Shown: piece after piece, positions 32,333 through 43,195 of the stretch
Layout of the letters: each line of letters begins with the position of its first letter
Position numbering within the stretch: the stretch's first letter is position 1
Assembly: GCA_004565275.1 (NCBI GenBank)
Contig: SDOX01000183.1
Span: 152,035 to 216,034, forward strand
Direction: 5' to 3'
DNA length: 64,000 nucleotides
From: Nannochloropsis salina CCMP1776
Taxonomy: Eukaryota; Sar; Eustigmatophyceae; Eustigmatales; Monodopsidaceae
Made by a program: the position numbers and the translations under genes
The notes under the pieces: model-generated
The model's input: the letters and a program-made list of their open reading frames with translations, nothing else
What the model was told of the DNA's origin: nothing
The model's database searches: none

Positions 32333-33250
32333 TTTCCCTGTCAAAGCAGAATCAACCTGTCGTTTTAAAAAAAAAACTTAAAAGGAATGACGTACGCGTG
32401 TGAGGAGTCTCGTGTGGGATCAGCAGCAGCTACCAGCTACTCCGTTGCGTGTCAAGCACACTCTTCATGTGTTGCCACTCCCATCTCGTGGCCCGAGTAA
32501 AATGTTACACCCTTGCAATAAAAAATATCAGAAGAATTTAAAAGGCGTGGTCTACCGGTGTACAAAGGAGGCATTCTTTACGCTCGAGGACTCGCCGACT
32601 GCGTCCGACTGCGAGTTACGTGCACATCACATGTCGCGGAGGCATGAGACCACTGCACCCGGGCTCGACCAATTTTTCATGACTGATGCTACAGCGATTG
32701 TAAGACAGGCCACATATTCGAAATTTTCAGTTTTGCCATGGATTGTCCCCTTCGTCCAGAAAGGGGGTTACGCAGGGATCGTACACAGGGGAGCCGGCGT
32801 CCTCCTCTCTCCATATCTACTATCTCTAGGGCATTTGATTATGTGCTAAGTCTGTACCATTTTCAAATTTTCCGTGATAATGATTTGTAAGGCATCTTGG
32901 AGATCTGAAGTAATGTCAGGGGACATAGGATGGACGTCAGTTTTGCAAAGCTCTCAGGAGGTTTCCTGTTGCCCTATTTCCTGACATCCAAGATGGATGA
33001 TTACACGGGAATTTCCAGGTTCGATTCAAGCGGGGACCCATACCTTATTTTCCCTCTCTGAGTTAAATCCTCTCTTCTTCCTAGATTTTATGACCTTTTT
33101 ACCCCTCATTCTTTAGACAGGTCTGTTCACGCCGTAGTGCTTCTCCCTCTGTGAGCTCTTCCTCTATTTAAAAGAACATATCTCTCGATACTACTTCTTA
33201 ACATCCCATACCAAATGTACAAAAGCCACTTACAGCTACACGTCACTACT
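32333..33250. other. Intergenic region upstream of the CDGSH gene
   Basis: A 918-bp gap between the CDGSH start (-) and the 3' end of the AI-2E gene (-). It is AT-richer than neighbouring genes. A 149-codon plus-strand frame (32400-32849) has no recognisable domain and coding-unlike composition. Presumed promoter and 3' UTR only. Confidence 0.45.
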
Positions 33251-35455
33251 CTAGGCTTGCACCACCTGCCCCTCCCTCGCTTCCAGATTCCCCTTCCCTT
33301 GCCCGTCCGCGGGTATACCCAGTACTTGCCGGATCACAAACATGGTGACAGGCACCGCCAGAAAGACCCCCTGCAGCCCCGCCAGGTGCTCCATCATGTA
33401 TAGGGCAGCCACGATCAGAACTGGGTGGAGTTTCACGGTCGCGGAGTAGATGAGGGGGGAGAGGCAATAGGCCTCCACCACGTGGACGCCGATGACCATC
33501 AGGATCACGTCGATCATCTTCCCCACCCCGTACTCGCTCACCGCGACCAGGGCCATGGGCAGCGTGGAGAGAAAGACGCCGAAGACAGGGATGAAGGAGG
33601 TGATGAGCACGACCAGGCTCATGAAGCCGTAGCCCGGGATTTTCAGGAAGACAAGGCCCAGGGTGGTGAGCAGGGTGTTGACGAGCGCGATGATGGATTG
33701 CACCTCGAAACTCTGACCCACCAGGCGGCCAAAGGCGGTCAGCTGAGGCGCTAGAACCGAGTAGGCGTAGCCAAAGCGGGAGCGTGCCAGTCGCTGGGTG
33801 CCTCGGGCCAGGCGGGGCAGGTCCCAGATGATCATGAAGGAGAAGAGGAGGGAGAGGAGGCCCTTGTAGACGAGCTTGGTGCTGGAGGTGAGGAGCTTCT
33901 GGGTCACGAAATAGGCTTGTTTGATGTATCCTTTCAAGGAATACTCCATGAGCTTGGCGAAGCGGCTGGAGCGAGCCGGTGTCCAGGCTTCGAGGGGGAG
34001 GCCGTTGAGGGGCTGGGTCAAGCGCTTCCGAGCCACGGAGGCGGCGGCGGCGGCAGAGGAGGTCGAGGACGAGGCGGAGGGACTGGAGAACAAGGTAGAG
34101 GTGGGGGAGGTGGCAGAGAGCACGCCCGTGGCGAATGCACGGCCCTCTTCCCCTGTGACAGAGAGGAGAAAGGCCTCCACTTTCCCCGAGAAGTCGGGCC
34201 CCAGAAGCCGTCGAACGCCGTCCGCGACAAAGACGTAGGGATTCTCGCTTTCGATCAGGAGGGACAAATAGTTCGTCTCCCCCACGACCCGAGGAACGGT
34301 GACCACGGTCAGGCTCACGAAGCTGCTGAGGACGAGGACCACATAGGCCAAGGCCCAGAACCGGCGGGGGAGGGGGGGCAGCTTGAGCCGCCCGCCCAGC
34401 TCGTTGCCTTTCTCCTCGCTCCAGCGCACGGCGGAGGAGCCGATGTAGGAGAGGACAAACGTGCCCAAGATGATGCCGTAAAAGGACCGGAGGGTCCACC
34501 CGAGGACCAAAAAGGCCGCCCAGACCAAGAGGCGCTTGGACGGGTCCGACTGCACCATGCTGAGCAAGACTTGCATGTTACTGTTGTTCCCGGGGGACGT
34601 GGATGCCTGAACGCTGTCAAGGTAGTCGTTGGCACTGCTACTACCTTGTAGTGCCTTGCTCTTCTGGGAGGAAGCCGGTTTCGCCGAAGGGAGATTGGGC
34701 ATGGAAACGAGGGGGGCGGAGGAGCCGGCGGAGGACTGGGAGGAGGTCGATGAGGCCGTGCCACTGGGCCCCACGGGCGCCGAAATTCTGGGCGCCTTTG
34801 CTCTCCTACTGCCCTCTACGTGATTAGAGCGGGGCATGCATGACGGGAAGGTATCTTTGCTGCGCGTGAAGAAGGACGGTCGAAAGCGCCCACGACCGCC
34901 CAAGCCGCCCCCGCTGATGGTTTTGAACACGTTGAACCCGTCCTGTTTCCCTCGACGAACTCCGTCCTCTGGGGCTTTTAATTTTGTCTTTTCGCTAGGG
35001 TTTGCAGCCTTGTAGATTTCGTTTGCAGGCGCGGTATCCGTGCACAAGGGGGCTACACCACCGATAGATCTTCCCCTGCCGTACTCAGCGTTTCTGCGCT
35101 CTCCCTCGTCCCCTCCCTCAAAATCATCTTCTACTTGGTTGCCTGCTTCCATCGGTGGGACGCCTGGGTGGTCTTCAGAGATGCTCCACTCTTCTAAGGG
35201 GGTGTCTCTGGTCGGGTCAAGCCAGAAGGATGAAAAGCGTGCCTGCTGACGCTGCCGTGGCTGCCAGAGATACAAGTTGGGCTGAGACAAATCTCGAGCC
35301 CTGAAGAGCTGTGAAAGCCCACAAGGAAACGATGGCATCACAAATGCATGCACAGATGCTGATCCGTATGTAAGAGACCAAAATGCGCCACAGTAGGTCA
35401 GAAAAGCGACGACGACGGAAAGGGGAGGTCGCATGGTGATAATGGGAGGGCGCAT
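33251..35455 (-). CDS. AI-2E/PerM (UPF0118) family membrane transporter, plastid-targeted
   Basis: An intronless frame of 734 aa, longer than bacterial members (about 350 aa) because of a 290-residue N-terminal extension. An ATG seven codons in is an alternative start. The leader has a hydrophobic run (PLSVVVAFLTYCGAFWSL) ending in ASVHAFVMP, a clear heterokont plastid motif. A long Ser/Pro/Arg-rich region follows. The C-terminal part is the AI-2E transporter domain: paired helices LLVWAAFLVLGWTLRSFYG and ILGTFVLSYIG, then WALAYVVLVLSSFVSLTVV, a large soluble loop with an Ala/Ser insert, LLSLLFSFMIIWDLP, and IIALVNTLLTTLGLVFLKIP with FIPVFGVFLSTLPMALVAV, ending in HPVLIVAALYMMEHLAGLQG. Family members export small molecules or exchange Na+/H+; the substrate is unknown. 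Confidence 0.88.
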   Translation of the reverse strand: MRPPIITMRPPLSVVVAFLTYCGAFWSLTYGSASVHAFVMPSFPCGLSQLFRARDLSQPNLYLWQPRQRQQARFSSFWLDPTRDTPLEEWSISEDHPGVPPMEAGNQVEDDFEGGDEGERRNAEYGRGRSIGGVAPLCTDTAPANEIYKAANPSEKTKLKAPEDGVRRGKQDGFNVFKTISGGGLGGRGRFRPSFFTRSKDTFPSCMPRSNHVEGSRRAKAPRISAPVGPSGTASSTSSQSSAGSSAPLVSMPNLPSAKPASSQKSKALQGSSSANDYLDSVQASTSPGNNSNMQVLLSMVQSDPSKRLLVWAAFLVLGWTLRSFYGIILGTFVLSYIGSSAVRWSEEKGNELGGRLKLPPLPRRFWALAYVVLVLSSFVSLTVVTVPRVVGETNYLSLLIESENPYVFVADGVRRLLGPDFSGKVEAFLLSVTGEEGRAFATGVLSATSPTSTLFSSPSASSSTSSAAAAASVARKRLTQPLNGLPLEAWTPARSSRFAKLMEYSLKGYIKQAYFVTQKLLTSSTKLVYKGLLSLLFSFMIIWDLPRLARGTQRLARSRFGYAYSVLAPQLTAFGRLVGQSFEVQSIIALVNTLLTTLGLVFLKIPGYGFMSLVVLITSFIPVFGVFLSTLPMALVAVSEYGVGKMIDVILMVIGVHVVEAYCLSPLIYSATVKLHPVLIVAALYMMEHLAGLQGVFLAVPVTMFVIRQVLGIPADGQGKGNLEAREGQVVQA

Positions 35456-36140
35456 TGCTTCTTTTCAGAAAAACGGTCCGAACGCTGCAACACTGACTTC
35501 TGATAGGCTGGACCAAAAGCGACCTTTCTATACGTGTGCAGGGTGTTTTAAAATGTGAGTGGGTGGCAAGGTGGGAGGGCAAAGGGCAATGTCAACGTCA
35601 AGTTCTATCTGTTCTCGTCATCTCACGCGCCAGAACAAAAGGTATCATTCCCTGCCTGGATTCACCCCGGAGACACTCTGCTCGACAAGCACAGGGAAAA
35701 TGCCGGACACAAGTCCAACAGGCTATTTCAGTCCATACCCCATCGTCGTTGGACGCGCGTGCACGTGACCATGCGGCTTCGCGGGGGGTGGTCGACCGCA
35801 AGTCGAGGAAACTTGTGCGTGCCGTGTGCCCCGTGTGGTCGGCGTTTGCCCTCTCTGTGTCGGTTAGTAAAGCTGGGGCTACTTGCCCAAGATCGAGCCT
35901 CTCCCCACCTTAACGTCATTTCCACGTCTGCCCGTCCGTCACTCACATTGTGGCTCATGCATCGAACATTTTCTCATAAGCATAGACACACTGAGGCAAT
36001 AGGTCTGTCTGGGGCGCCAACGTGTGCCATTAGAAGCAAGTGGGTTCACCCTCTCGTTCTTCCGGCCCATATTGCCTAGACTCGCCTAAGGGTACTATTA
36101 AACGCTTCGACAGTCGACGCTGTCGACCGCCACTGCCATT
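35456..36140. promoter_or_regulatory. Divergent promoter region
   Basis: A 685-bp gap between the divergent start codons of the AI-2E gene (-) and the RhoGAP gene (+). It should contain both promoters; no motif was assigned and no gene is seen. Confidence 0.4.
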
Positions 36141-39100
36141 ATGCAGGCAGCATCGCCAGAGCACATTTACGACGATATACTGTACGTGGAAGAGGATGCA
36201 GAGCAAAGCGTGGAGTTTTCGCAGGAAGTGGGATGCCGGGTTAAGGAGGGCAAAGACGGGGAGGACAGCGAGGACGGTAGCAGTGATGGCTATCTTGAAG
36301 AGGAGGAGGAGGAGGGAGAGGAGGAAAACGATTTGAGAGGAACGTTTGAGGACGATTTTGATGCTTCTGTCGATGATTGGGGCGAGGAAGATGAATTCAC
36401 CTGTGCGTGGGACCGCAGTCGAAGCAACGAGGCCAGTGAGGCGAGAGGAAACGAGGCGGCCGAGTTCCGGCAATTAAGTCTGGAGGTGTCCAACACTGGG
36501 GTCAAATTAGACGGAAATACGACTCTGGATACACTCGCGGTAACGGCCGGCCGCAGACGGAGCACTCTTTACCACACCTTCACGCAAAGCCTCTTGATGG
36601 AGGCCAAGCTCCACCAGCAGCAGCGCGACAACTTCCAGAGGGGACGCCTGCGGCACGCAGTCTACGTCCTTCAGCGCGGATTCAGCCTCAAGAAGAAGGC
36701 GGAGCATGAGAAATCGTACAAGGAGCGTTTTCTCTTCCTAAGCGACGATCTGAGGTCCCTACGTCTGGCGAAATCGGGCCAAACCCGGCATAAAGCCAAG
36801 CACATCGCTCAGCTCCGAGACGGCCTTCAGGTGGTGAGGGCGGGGCCCACCCTTCGACATCGACGGGACGCGGAGCAACTCAACTTTCACTCGACCACTT
36901 TTACCCTGCACGTGCGCAAGGGGAAGGAGGGTAGTTTCAGCCACCTTGGCCACGGGGGTCTGACGGGAACGACCCCCCCGGGCCCGGAGAAAGTGATCGA
37001 CGTCTGGTGCTCCTCGGAAAGCGACTGCGAGGAATGGTTGAAGTGCTTGCCACTGATCGTGAATGTCACGGTCTGCCCCGAGCACGGGCCCCGGGAGTTG
37101 ATCTGGAGCGAGTCCGTGGGGCAGGGGGACGGGATGGAGGCCGGAGGGTGGGTGGAGGGCCCGCGGCCCTACTTGGAGGGGCTGGCGGAGGAATTGGCGC
37201 GTTCCTCCATCGTCTACTACATGGACGTGCAGCAGAGACGGCTGCGGCGCCGGACGTTGCGACAGAGCGCGCAAGGTCGAGATATAGGCGCGGCGGTGGC
37301 GGCTGCCATGGCGGTGCATGGCGGGGACAAAAGTAAGACTCCCCATCAACGGAGCACAGATAATTCTAGCGGCAGCCAAGCCCGCAGCAACACCACCGCA
37401 GGCAAAGGGGAGGGTCAGGGGAACCACAACGGAAGCCACCTGCAGAATGCGATGAAGAAGATGCACATCGAGCATTTCTTGTCCAAGGCCAGGGAGGGCC
37501 ATGGGGGGGGAAGCCCCTCCGGGCCGGGACTTGACCCCGTGCACCCGGCAACCACAGCCGCCAGCGCTGCCGCCAGCGCGGCCGCCAGTGCGGCCGTGCT
37601 CCTGCTCCGGCCACGTTCGTTGAACGAGCTTCTGAGCTTTCACGCGTCCCCGACCAAGCGTCCTTTCCATGCTTACCTTCGCGAGGAGGGGGCGGCCGCG
37701 GCCCTCAAGGCATTTCGGCTCATCATGGTCTACATGGGGGACCTGGACGCGGTGGTGCAAGAAGAGGAGCAGGAACCGGGGGAGGAAGGACACCTTTGGA
37801 AGTCCCCACGCCCGCACCGTCCGGCAGGAGGGAGCTGCACCAGCCAAAACAACGGCTCGGATCGGCTCCGTCACCATTCCTTTTCGAGCACCGCGAGCAT
37901 CTCCTGGCCCTTTCCCGGCGGCCAAACGCAGGCACCGCGTCCTTCTTCCTCTCCTTCGCCCTCCGAGTCCCCTCAATCCTCCTTCTCCTGCTCCTCCCCC
38001 GCCAGCAAGGCCGGCGAGGCCGATGGCGAGGCCCAGCACGCCCTCCTCCTCCACCTCTGTGCCCTCGGCCAGGCCCCCAGCCGGGAGCCCGGCGCCTGCC
38101 TCAAACCGCACGCTTGGATGCACGACTTGCGCAACGAGCTATACGTGGCCGCGCTCGCCCAGACGATTCAGAACCCGGACCCTGCTTCCTGTGTGCGCGG
38201 CTGGCGCCTGCTGGTCGCTTTCGCGCATTCGTTCATGCCGACGGACGATGACCTCCGCGAGTGCCTCATCTGGCACGCGGACCGGGCCTGCCACCAGTAC
38301 GCCGCCCCTCCGTCCTTGCCTCCCATGGCATCCCTTGCCATGGCCTCGGGGGGGGGCAGCGGAAGCGAAGGAGGGAGGGAGAGCAAGGAGATGAGTCGGA
38401 CCGGGGGCCGGGGCCTCGATGCCAGCGGCTTGGCCTACCACGCCTACACCGTCTTCGTGAACACCGAGCGGGACCTTCAGCAGCCACCAGGTCGGGATTG
38501 CGCAAGCGGAAGGGAGGGAAGGGCCGCCCCGGTGGGCCTGACCGTCGCGGAGTTGAACCGTATCCAAACCTTGGTCATCCCGCCCACGGTCTTCGACTGC
38601 TCCTTGGAAGAGGTCCTGCGAAAGGAGCTGGTCGTCGTCCGAGGGGGCGGAGGAGGGGGGGGGGGGGGCTCCCGTCGAGCGAGATGCTCCTGGAGAAAGG
38701 GAATGTGCCGTTGATCGTCCAAGTCCTGATCCGAAAATTCCAAGAGCTGGAGGGCTACGAGGTGGAAGGCATCTTCCGTCGCGCTGCCGTCACGGAGCGC
38801 GTGCTCGCAGTCAAGCAGGGCCTGGAGGACGGGAGCTACGTGGTGTACGGGACCGAGGCCGTGGAGACGACCGACCCGATGGTGGTGGCCGACCTGCTCA
38901 AAGCCTGGCTTCGGCACCTGCGGGAGCCTCTCGTCCCCATGCAGCATTATCGACGCGCCCTGGACGCGGGCCAGGCCCAAGACCTGGCGCCGACGCTCGC
39001 TTTCCTCGACACGGTCCTTCCCAAGGCCAATGCGGCCACCTTGGTCTACCTGATCCATTTTCTGAACCACTGCGCCGAGCTCTCTCAGTTCAACCAAATG

Positions 39101-39295
39101 ACGCCCAGGAACCTGGCCATCGTCTTCTCTCCCAACCTCCTCCGCCATCCCTCCAACGACCCCATGCTTATGGTCCAAAACGCAGAAAACGAGAGGAAGT
39201 TCGTCATCCAGCTCATGCGTGCCCTTGTAAGTCCCGCCGAACCCTCTCCTACGACCGCTTCGCCGTCGGTGCCTCCACTTGTCTCCTCGCGATGA
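36141..39295 (+). CDS. PH-MyTH4-RhoGAP protein (reading-frame slip at a poly-G run)
   Basis: The ATG at 36141 opens a frame to 38714; the RhoGAP part continues in another frame to 39295. The switch coincides with 14 consecutive G (38655-38668), so a homopolymer length error is the simplest explanation. Order: acidic N-terminus; PH-like domain about residues 169-305 (HAVYVLQRGFSLKKKAEHEK, ending VWCSSESDCEEWLKCL); Ala-rich and disordered linkers; MyTH4 domain about 503-710 (HAWMHDLRNELYVAALAQTI, GWRLLVAFAHSFMPT); and RhoGAP (VPLIVQVLIRKFQELEGYEV followed by EGIFRRAA with the arginine finger, and FNQMTPRNLAIVFSPNLLR). A MyTH4-RhoGAP pair resembles ARHGAP39-type proteins that link Rho GTPase control to the cytoskeleton. 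A GTAAGT donor-like site at 39227 suggests a further 3' exon. Confidence 0.82.
38655..38668 (+). repeat. Run of 14 G within the RhoGAP gene
   Basis: Fourteen G in a row code a Gly tract where the MyTH4 and RhoGAP frames part. Its length is mutation- and sequencing-prone; one base more or two fewer would join the frames. Confidence 0.9.
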
Positions 39296-39795
39296 TTTGC
39301 ACTTGGAGAAAACGCTAATTTGGCGGACTCTATTGAAATGCAAAAAAATGTAAAGCAGGACCTTGATTGAAATGCAAACGATTGTAAATATCGGTCAGGT
39401 GGTCGACCGAGGCGGCGCTGAAGAAGCTCTTGGATCCTTGGCTCGATGGGAAGAGCGAGGATCAAGAGGGAGGCCGATCACTTCTATGAGGACGCATGGT
39501 GATCGCCCCAAAAAATCCAACTAACCGGCCTATAAGTCGGCCACAACGAGCATCTTTCCCGATGGCTTTCTTGCTTTTTCGCAATGTCTGCTTTTCTTAA
39601 AAGCCTCAACGCGGGCTTTTTTACATCCACACAGTACGTTTATGACAAAAGTTATCATGGCAGCAACTATCATCTCCCCATCGGAATTGTACACTGCAGA
39701 AGAGGGCAATACGATCTTGATGATACACCCACTCTCACCACCAAACAGACTGATCTACATAACACTACCTCGCCGCCAAGCCCACCAGCTTCCCA
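39296..39795. other. Convergent intergenic region, may hold a last RhoGAP exon
   Basis: A 500-bp gap between the RhoGAP gene (+) and the carrier gene (-). An acceptor-like TCGGTCAG near 39400 precedes about 90 bp of open sequence, which could be a final RhoGAP exon spliced from the GTAAGT at 39227. This is uncertain. The rest looks like 3' UTR. Confidence 0.35.
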
Positions 39796-41735
39796 TTACA
39801 TTGGTTCCTCCAACCTCATCAGCTTGGCAATACCCTCGTAGGCGACCAGTAAGATCCCGCTTCCAGGGGCTGCCCTGCACAGACGTGCATTCAGGCCCCT
39901 AAAGCATCCTCGGAGCCCCTCCTTCTTGCAAATCTCTCTCAGATAGGGCAGGACCCAAGGGAGGGATGCCCCCCCGTCCCTTCCCCCACATCCTCCCGTC
40001 CTGCTATAGGTGACGCACTGCAACCTTGTTTTGCAGACATCGAAGGGGGTGTTGAGCAACGTGGCCACTGTGCCAGCGAGGAGGCCCGTGACGAAATCGT
40101 AGACGCGGGCCGTGCTCAGGAAGACGAGGGGGAAGGCAAAGGAAGAGGAGGAGGTGAGAGGAGAGGGAAGCGGCGAGAGTTTAAGCGGAGGGGCAGGGCA
40201 CGAAGACGGAGAAGACAAGGAACATTGAACTGAGGCAGTGGAACGAGGAGAAGTTGTCGGGGCTGATGAAGCTGGGAGAAATAAGGCCAATGGGGCGTGC
40301 GTGCGGATGGCGGCGATGCTCGTGAAGAAGACGCCGTTCCAGACCCCCTGCCGCCACAAATAGGCCTCCCAGCCTTGATAGAAGGCAAGCAGCCTCCTCC
40401 AGCCTCCCTGCACCCTCCCGCCTTGGGCCCAGACCTCCTGGGCACACGCGTGGGCGTCGCGGCAGTGCTGGAATTCTCGGGACTGGAGGCGGGTCTTAAG
40501 GAGCTCAAAGGGCGTGTGAAGGAGCGTTTCCGTGAGACCGGTCAGGGTGCCAGCCACTGCAGCGAGTAGGACGGGGAAGGAGGGGGAGGAAATGCCTGCG
40601 AGAGGATGGTAAAGCGGGTGTGCGGGACAAGCATGGGATGCTAAGGAGGAAGGAGATGGAAGCCCAGAAGCCGGAAGGAACCAATGACCACGCGCGTCGG
40701 TTCCAGAAATGATATTAAAAAGGGGAAGTAACACAGTGTGTGGAAGGGACCAGGGCCCCGCGTTATTGAGAGAACAATCGGCGGCCCAACTAATTACCCA
40801 TGCCAGTCGACGCACGTCACGGAGGATTCCGAGGTGTCTCTCATTTTCGCACGCATCTTCATGACCGCGGCAGTCTACCGAGAATCGAGACTGCCGGGAG
40901 ATACCAGGTGCCAAGTTATCTACGTAGCACTTTCTCTTAAGACTATTACACACTTCTTGGAAGAGAAGAAGCAGCCCACCAATACACAATGAGGCGCTCG
41001 TGGGCTGTGCAAGGCTAAACACAAGTGCGCATACATCCTGGAACAACGCCACCAGTTACTCTACCTCGCGGCCCTACCTGACCATTTTTTCAGAAATGCA
41101 CGCCCTTGATGCGTGTAGAACTCGTTCGCGCTGAATTTGAGGGCACGACGTGGTACTTCAGAGATCAGGGGAGGTAGAAGGCCTCGATAGAGCCGAAGAA
41201 ACCCTTCCTCTTGAGCAATTGATGCTAAGAGTCTGATGATGCCAGGTGAATGCCTCCGACGAGGAAACTTGCTAGGTATTAAATTGGCAACGTTGCCCGT
41301 GGTATCTTGCAGCATTTGCAAACGCGTTCGCACAAGGTCTAAGGGATACGTTAGGATGGTTTCAATGACGCCTGCTCCGCCGCCTGCGACGAGACTGACA
41401 GCGAACGCCGAATAACCCTTTGGCGCTGTATTCGAAGAGATACAGAGCGTTGTAGCTCGCCGCTTGCATTGTGCATGTTTGTCCACCGCGTTTGCAAACA
41501 TGTGGTCATTGCGAAGATCCCGCTGAGGGTGCTTTCTACATAGCAGGGCCGTGGCACTGCTGCAGCCCTTGTCCGGTGAGTCCTCAAGCATTTGGGGTAT
41601 TCTCTCCAAAATGTATTCATAAGCTGGTTCATTGTGAGTGATGGCTATCAGTGATTTCCGATGTTTTGGGGGGGGGGGAAACCGTGATCGCGAGGCCACA
41701 GGTCCCAACCTCCTGTCCTCTCTCCTTCGGCCCAT
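39796..41735 (-). CDS. Mitochondrial carrier family (SLC25) protein, oxodicarboxylate-carrier-like
   Basis: Exons 41735-41078 and 40640-39796 give 500 aa; the donor is GTAGGG and the acceptor CCTTCCTCCTTAG, phase 1. The three carrier signatures are YPLDLVRTRLQ, TPFELLKTRLQ and TPFDVCKTRLQ, each starting a repeat of about 100 residues with an EG..RLYRG or LRGCFRGL partner helix. The PLD/PFE/PFD pattern resembles 2-oxodicarboxylate carriers (SLC25A21 type), but substrate assignment from this alone is weak. SLC25 carriers exchange metabolites across the inner mitochondrial membrane. The protein is far longer than the usual 300 aa: about 110 extra N-terminal residues, and a Ser/Pro-rich insert between repeats 2 and 3 (near ASSAPTTSPRSTAS). 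A start further in (MFANAVDK) is possible. Confidence 0.85.
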
Positions 41736-41913
41736 GCCTCTCGGAAATCACATCGAAACGCAAGCTCTGCTACAAATAAATAAGAAATATAAGTGACGCT
41801 AGGCTAGCCAGAAAACGATGTAGCTTTAAAAAACAGCGTGATTCTTCTCGATTTGAAAATAAATACATTCCTAGCCCCAGACGGCCTCGATGATAGATAA
41901 GCGCATGTCACTT

Positions 41914-43195
41914 TCAGTCCTTTCCTCGCCTGGGGTTGTTCAGGGGGTCCAGTGTGTTGGGCGACACAATACCAGCGTCTCCATTATGCCCCTGCATGAC
42001 GGCCATTGTCATAAAGTGTTCGCGTTCATCGTTGCGAATGTTTACAAAAACATCGTACAAGCTCTCGATTTTTGGTCGGCGCCGTTCAGCAGGGCTGTTG
42101 GTGTGGAACTCGTCGAACATGTAGAGATCTCCTAGATTGTCAAAGAAATGGTGGGGGGACACAAGTTATTTGAAGCGTCAGGATAACGAAGACTCGACAA
42201 ATCTCAGCAGGGCCTCGCGGAGAATCGATAGTCTTTGTGACAGCCTGAGCCCTCGCCATACCTGTTTGATAGTACTCTTTCGCAATCTGAGGCGGTGGCA
42301 ACGCCTTCAGCTCCTCCTCGTGTGTTTCCAAAAATTTGTCGTAAGTATCGTACGCGTGTCGCTCGACCATCTCGTTCAAATTGTAGGCGGTTTCCGGCGA
42401 CGCCATATAAAGCGCGATGGCCATCCAGTAGTAAAAGAATGCCAAATGCACTGCGACCAATCGGTCCAGCCATTCCGCGTTCCCGCCCAGCTCTTCCATT
42501 ATCAAAAGGTGATGCAACTCGTTCCAAGACTCCGCAAAGTGAATTTTCATCAAGTCCGCCCGGCGTCGCCAACCCAGGGTCTCGTACAAATGCAAGACGG
42601 ACGTGTACGCGAAGTACGGCACACGAGCAATGGTCTCGAGGGCGTGGAAACGGGCGTAGTGCCGGTCCCCATACACGGCCACGAGGGCGTCTTTGATGGA
42701 GCTGACGATGGCCTTGTTGGCCTCCGCGACGACGGCAGGGACCCTTCCCCCCGGGACATAGGAGGAGGCTGCACTGACCTTTGCTTGCTCACTGCTGTCG
42801 CTGTTATCGCGCTGAAGCTCACCGTCCTGGTTGGCAGCCATGCTTTTGAAGATAGGAAGCTCGTGCAGCCTGCCCTTGGACGTGCTGCCACCGTTGTTCT
42901 TCATCTTCAAGCCCTGCGGCTTTCTTTCCTGGCTATCTTCGTCCTTTCCCGCCGCTGAAACTACCCCCTTGCGGAGCTCCACGATTGAAGGACATTTCGA
43001 CAACGACGCGGACGGCCCCGAAGAGCGGAGAGCGCCAACAGAAGAAGATGCCGAGGAGGGAAAATGGAGGAAGCCCGGGAGGCCGGGAAGGGACACGGAC
43101 ATGGGGCCCTTTGCCAAGGACAGACCGAGCATCGAGAACATTAGTAGTGAAATGAGAAGAGGAGTGCCTCTGTAAGCGTGCTTGGGTTCTTGCAT
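41914..43195 (-). CDS. PTOX: Plastid terminal oxidase (alternative-oxidase family)
   Basis: Exons 43195-42262 and 42131-41914 give 383 aa; the donor is GTATGG and the acceptor ACAATCTAG. PTOX is a di-iron plastoquinol:O2 oxidoreductase of thylakoids, acting in chlororespiration and carotenoid synthesis. Iron ligands are visible: Glu in FHALETIARVPYF, Glu and His in ESWNELHHLLIMEELGG, Glu in MVERHAYDTYDKF, and, in exon 2, Glu and His in NIRNDEREHFMTM. KEYYQTG joins GDLYMFDEF across the intron, a PTOX-typical block absent from mitochondrial AOX. The N-terminus (TPLLISLLMFSMLGLSLAKG) is a signal peptide followed by a Ser/Pro-rich transit region, fitting a secondary plastid. The family's exon-8-like insert (DALVAVYGD.. 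to EEL) is kept. Confidence 0.94.

Noticed and set aside
32400-32849. 149-codon plus-strand frame
   Set aside because: No domain and coding-unlike composition in an AT-rich gap.
33246-34499. Long minus-strand frame (417 codons) overlapping the AI-2E gene
   Set aside because: It is Arg/Leu/Pro/His-rich and a shadow of the AI-2E coding frame, which alone shows domain features.
36759-38123. 454-codon minus-strand frame opposite the RhoGAP gene
   Set aside because: Antisense shadow in GC-rich DNA; no domain, while the plus strand codes PH and MyTH4 domains.
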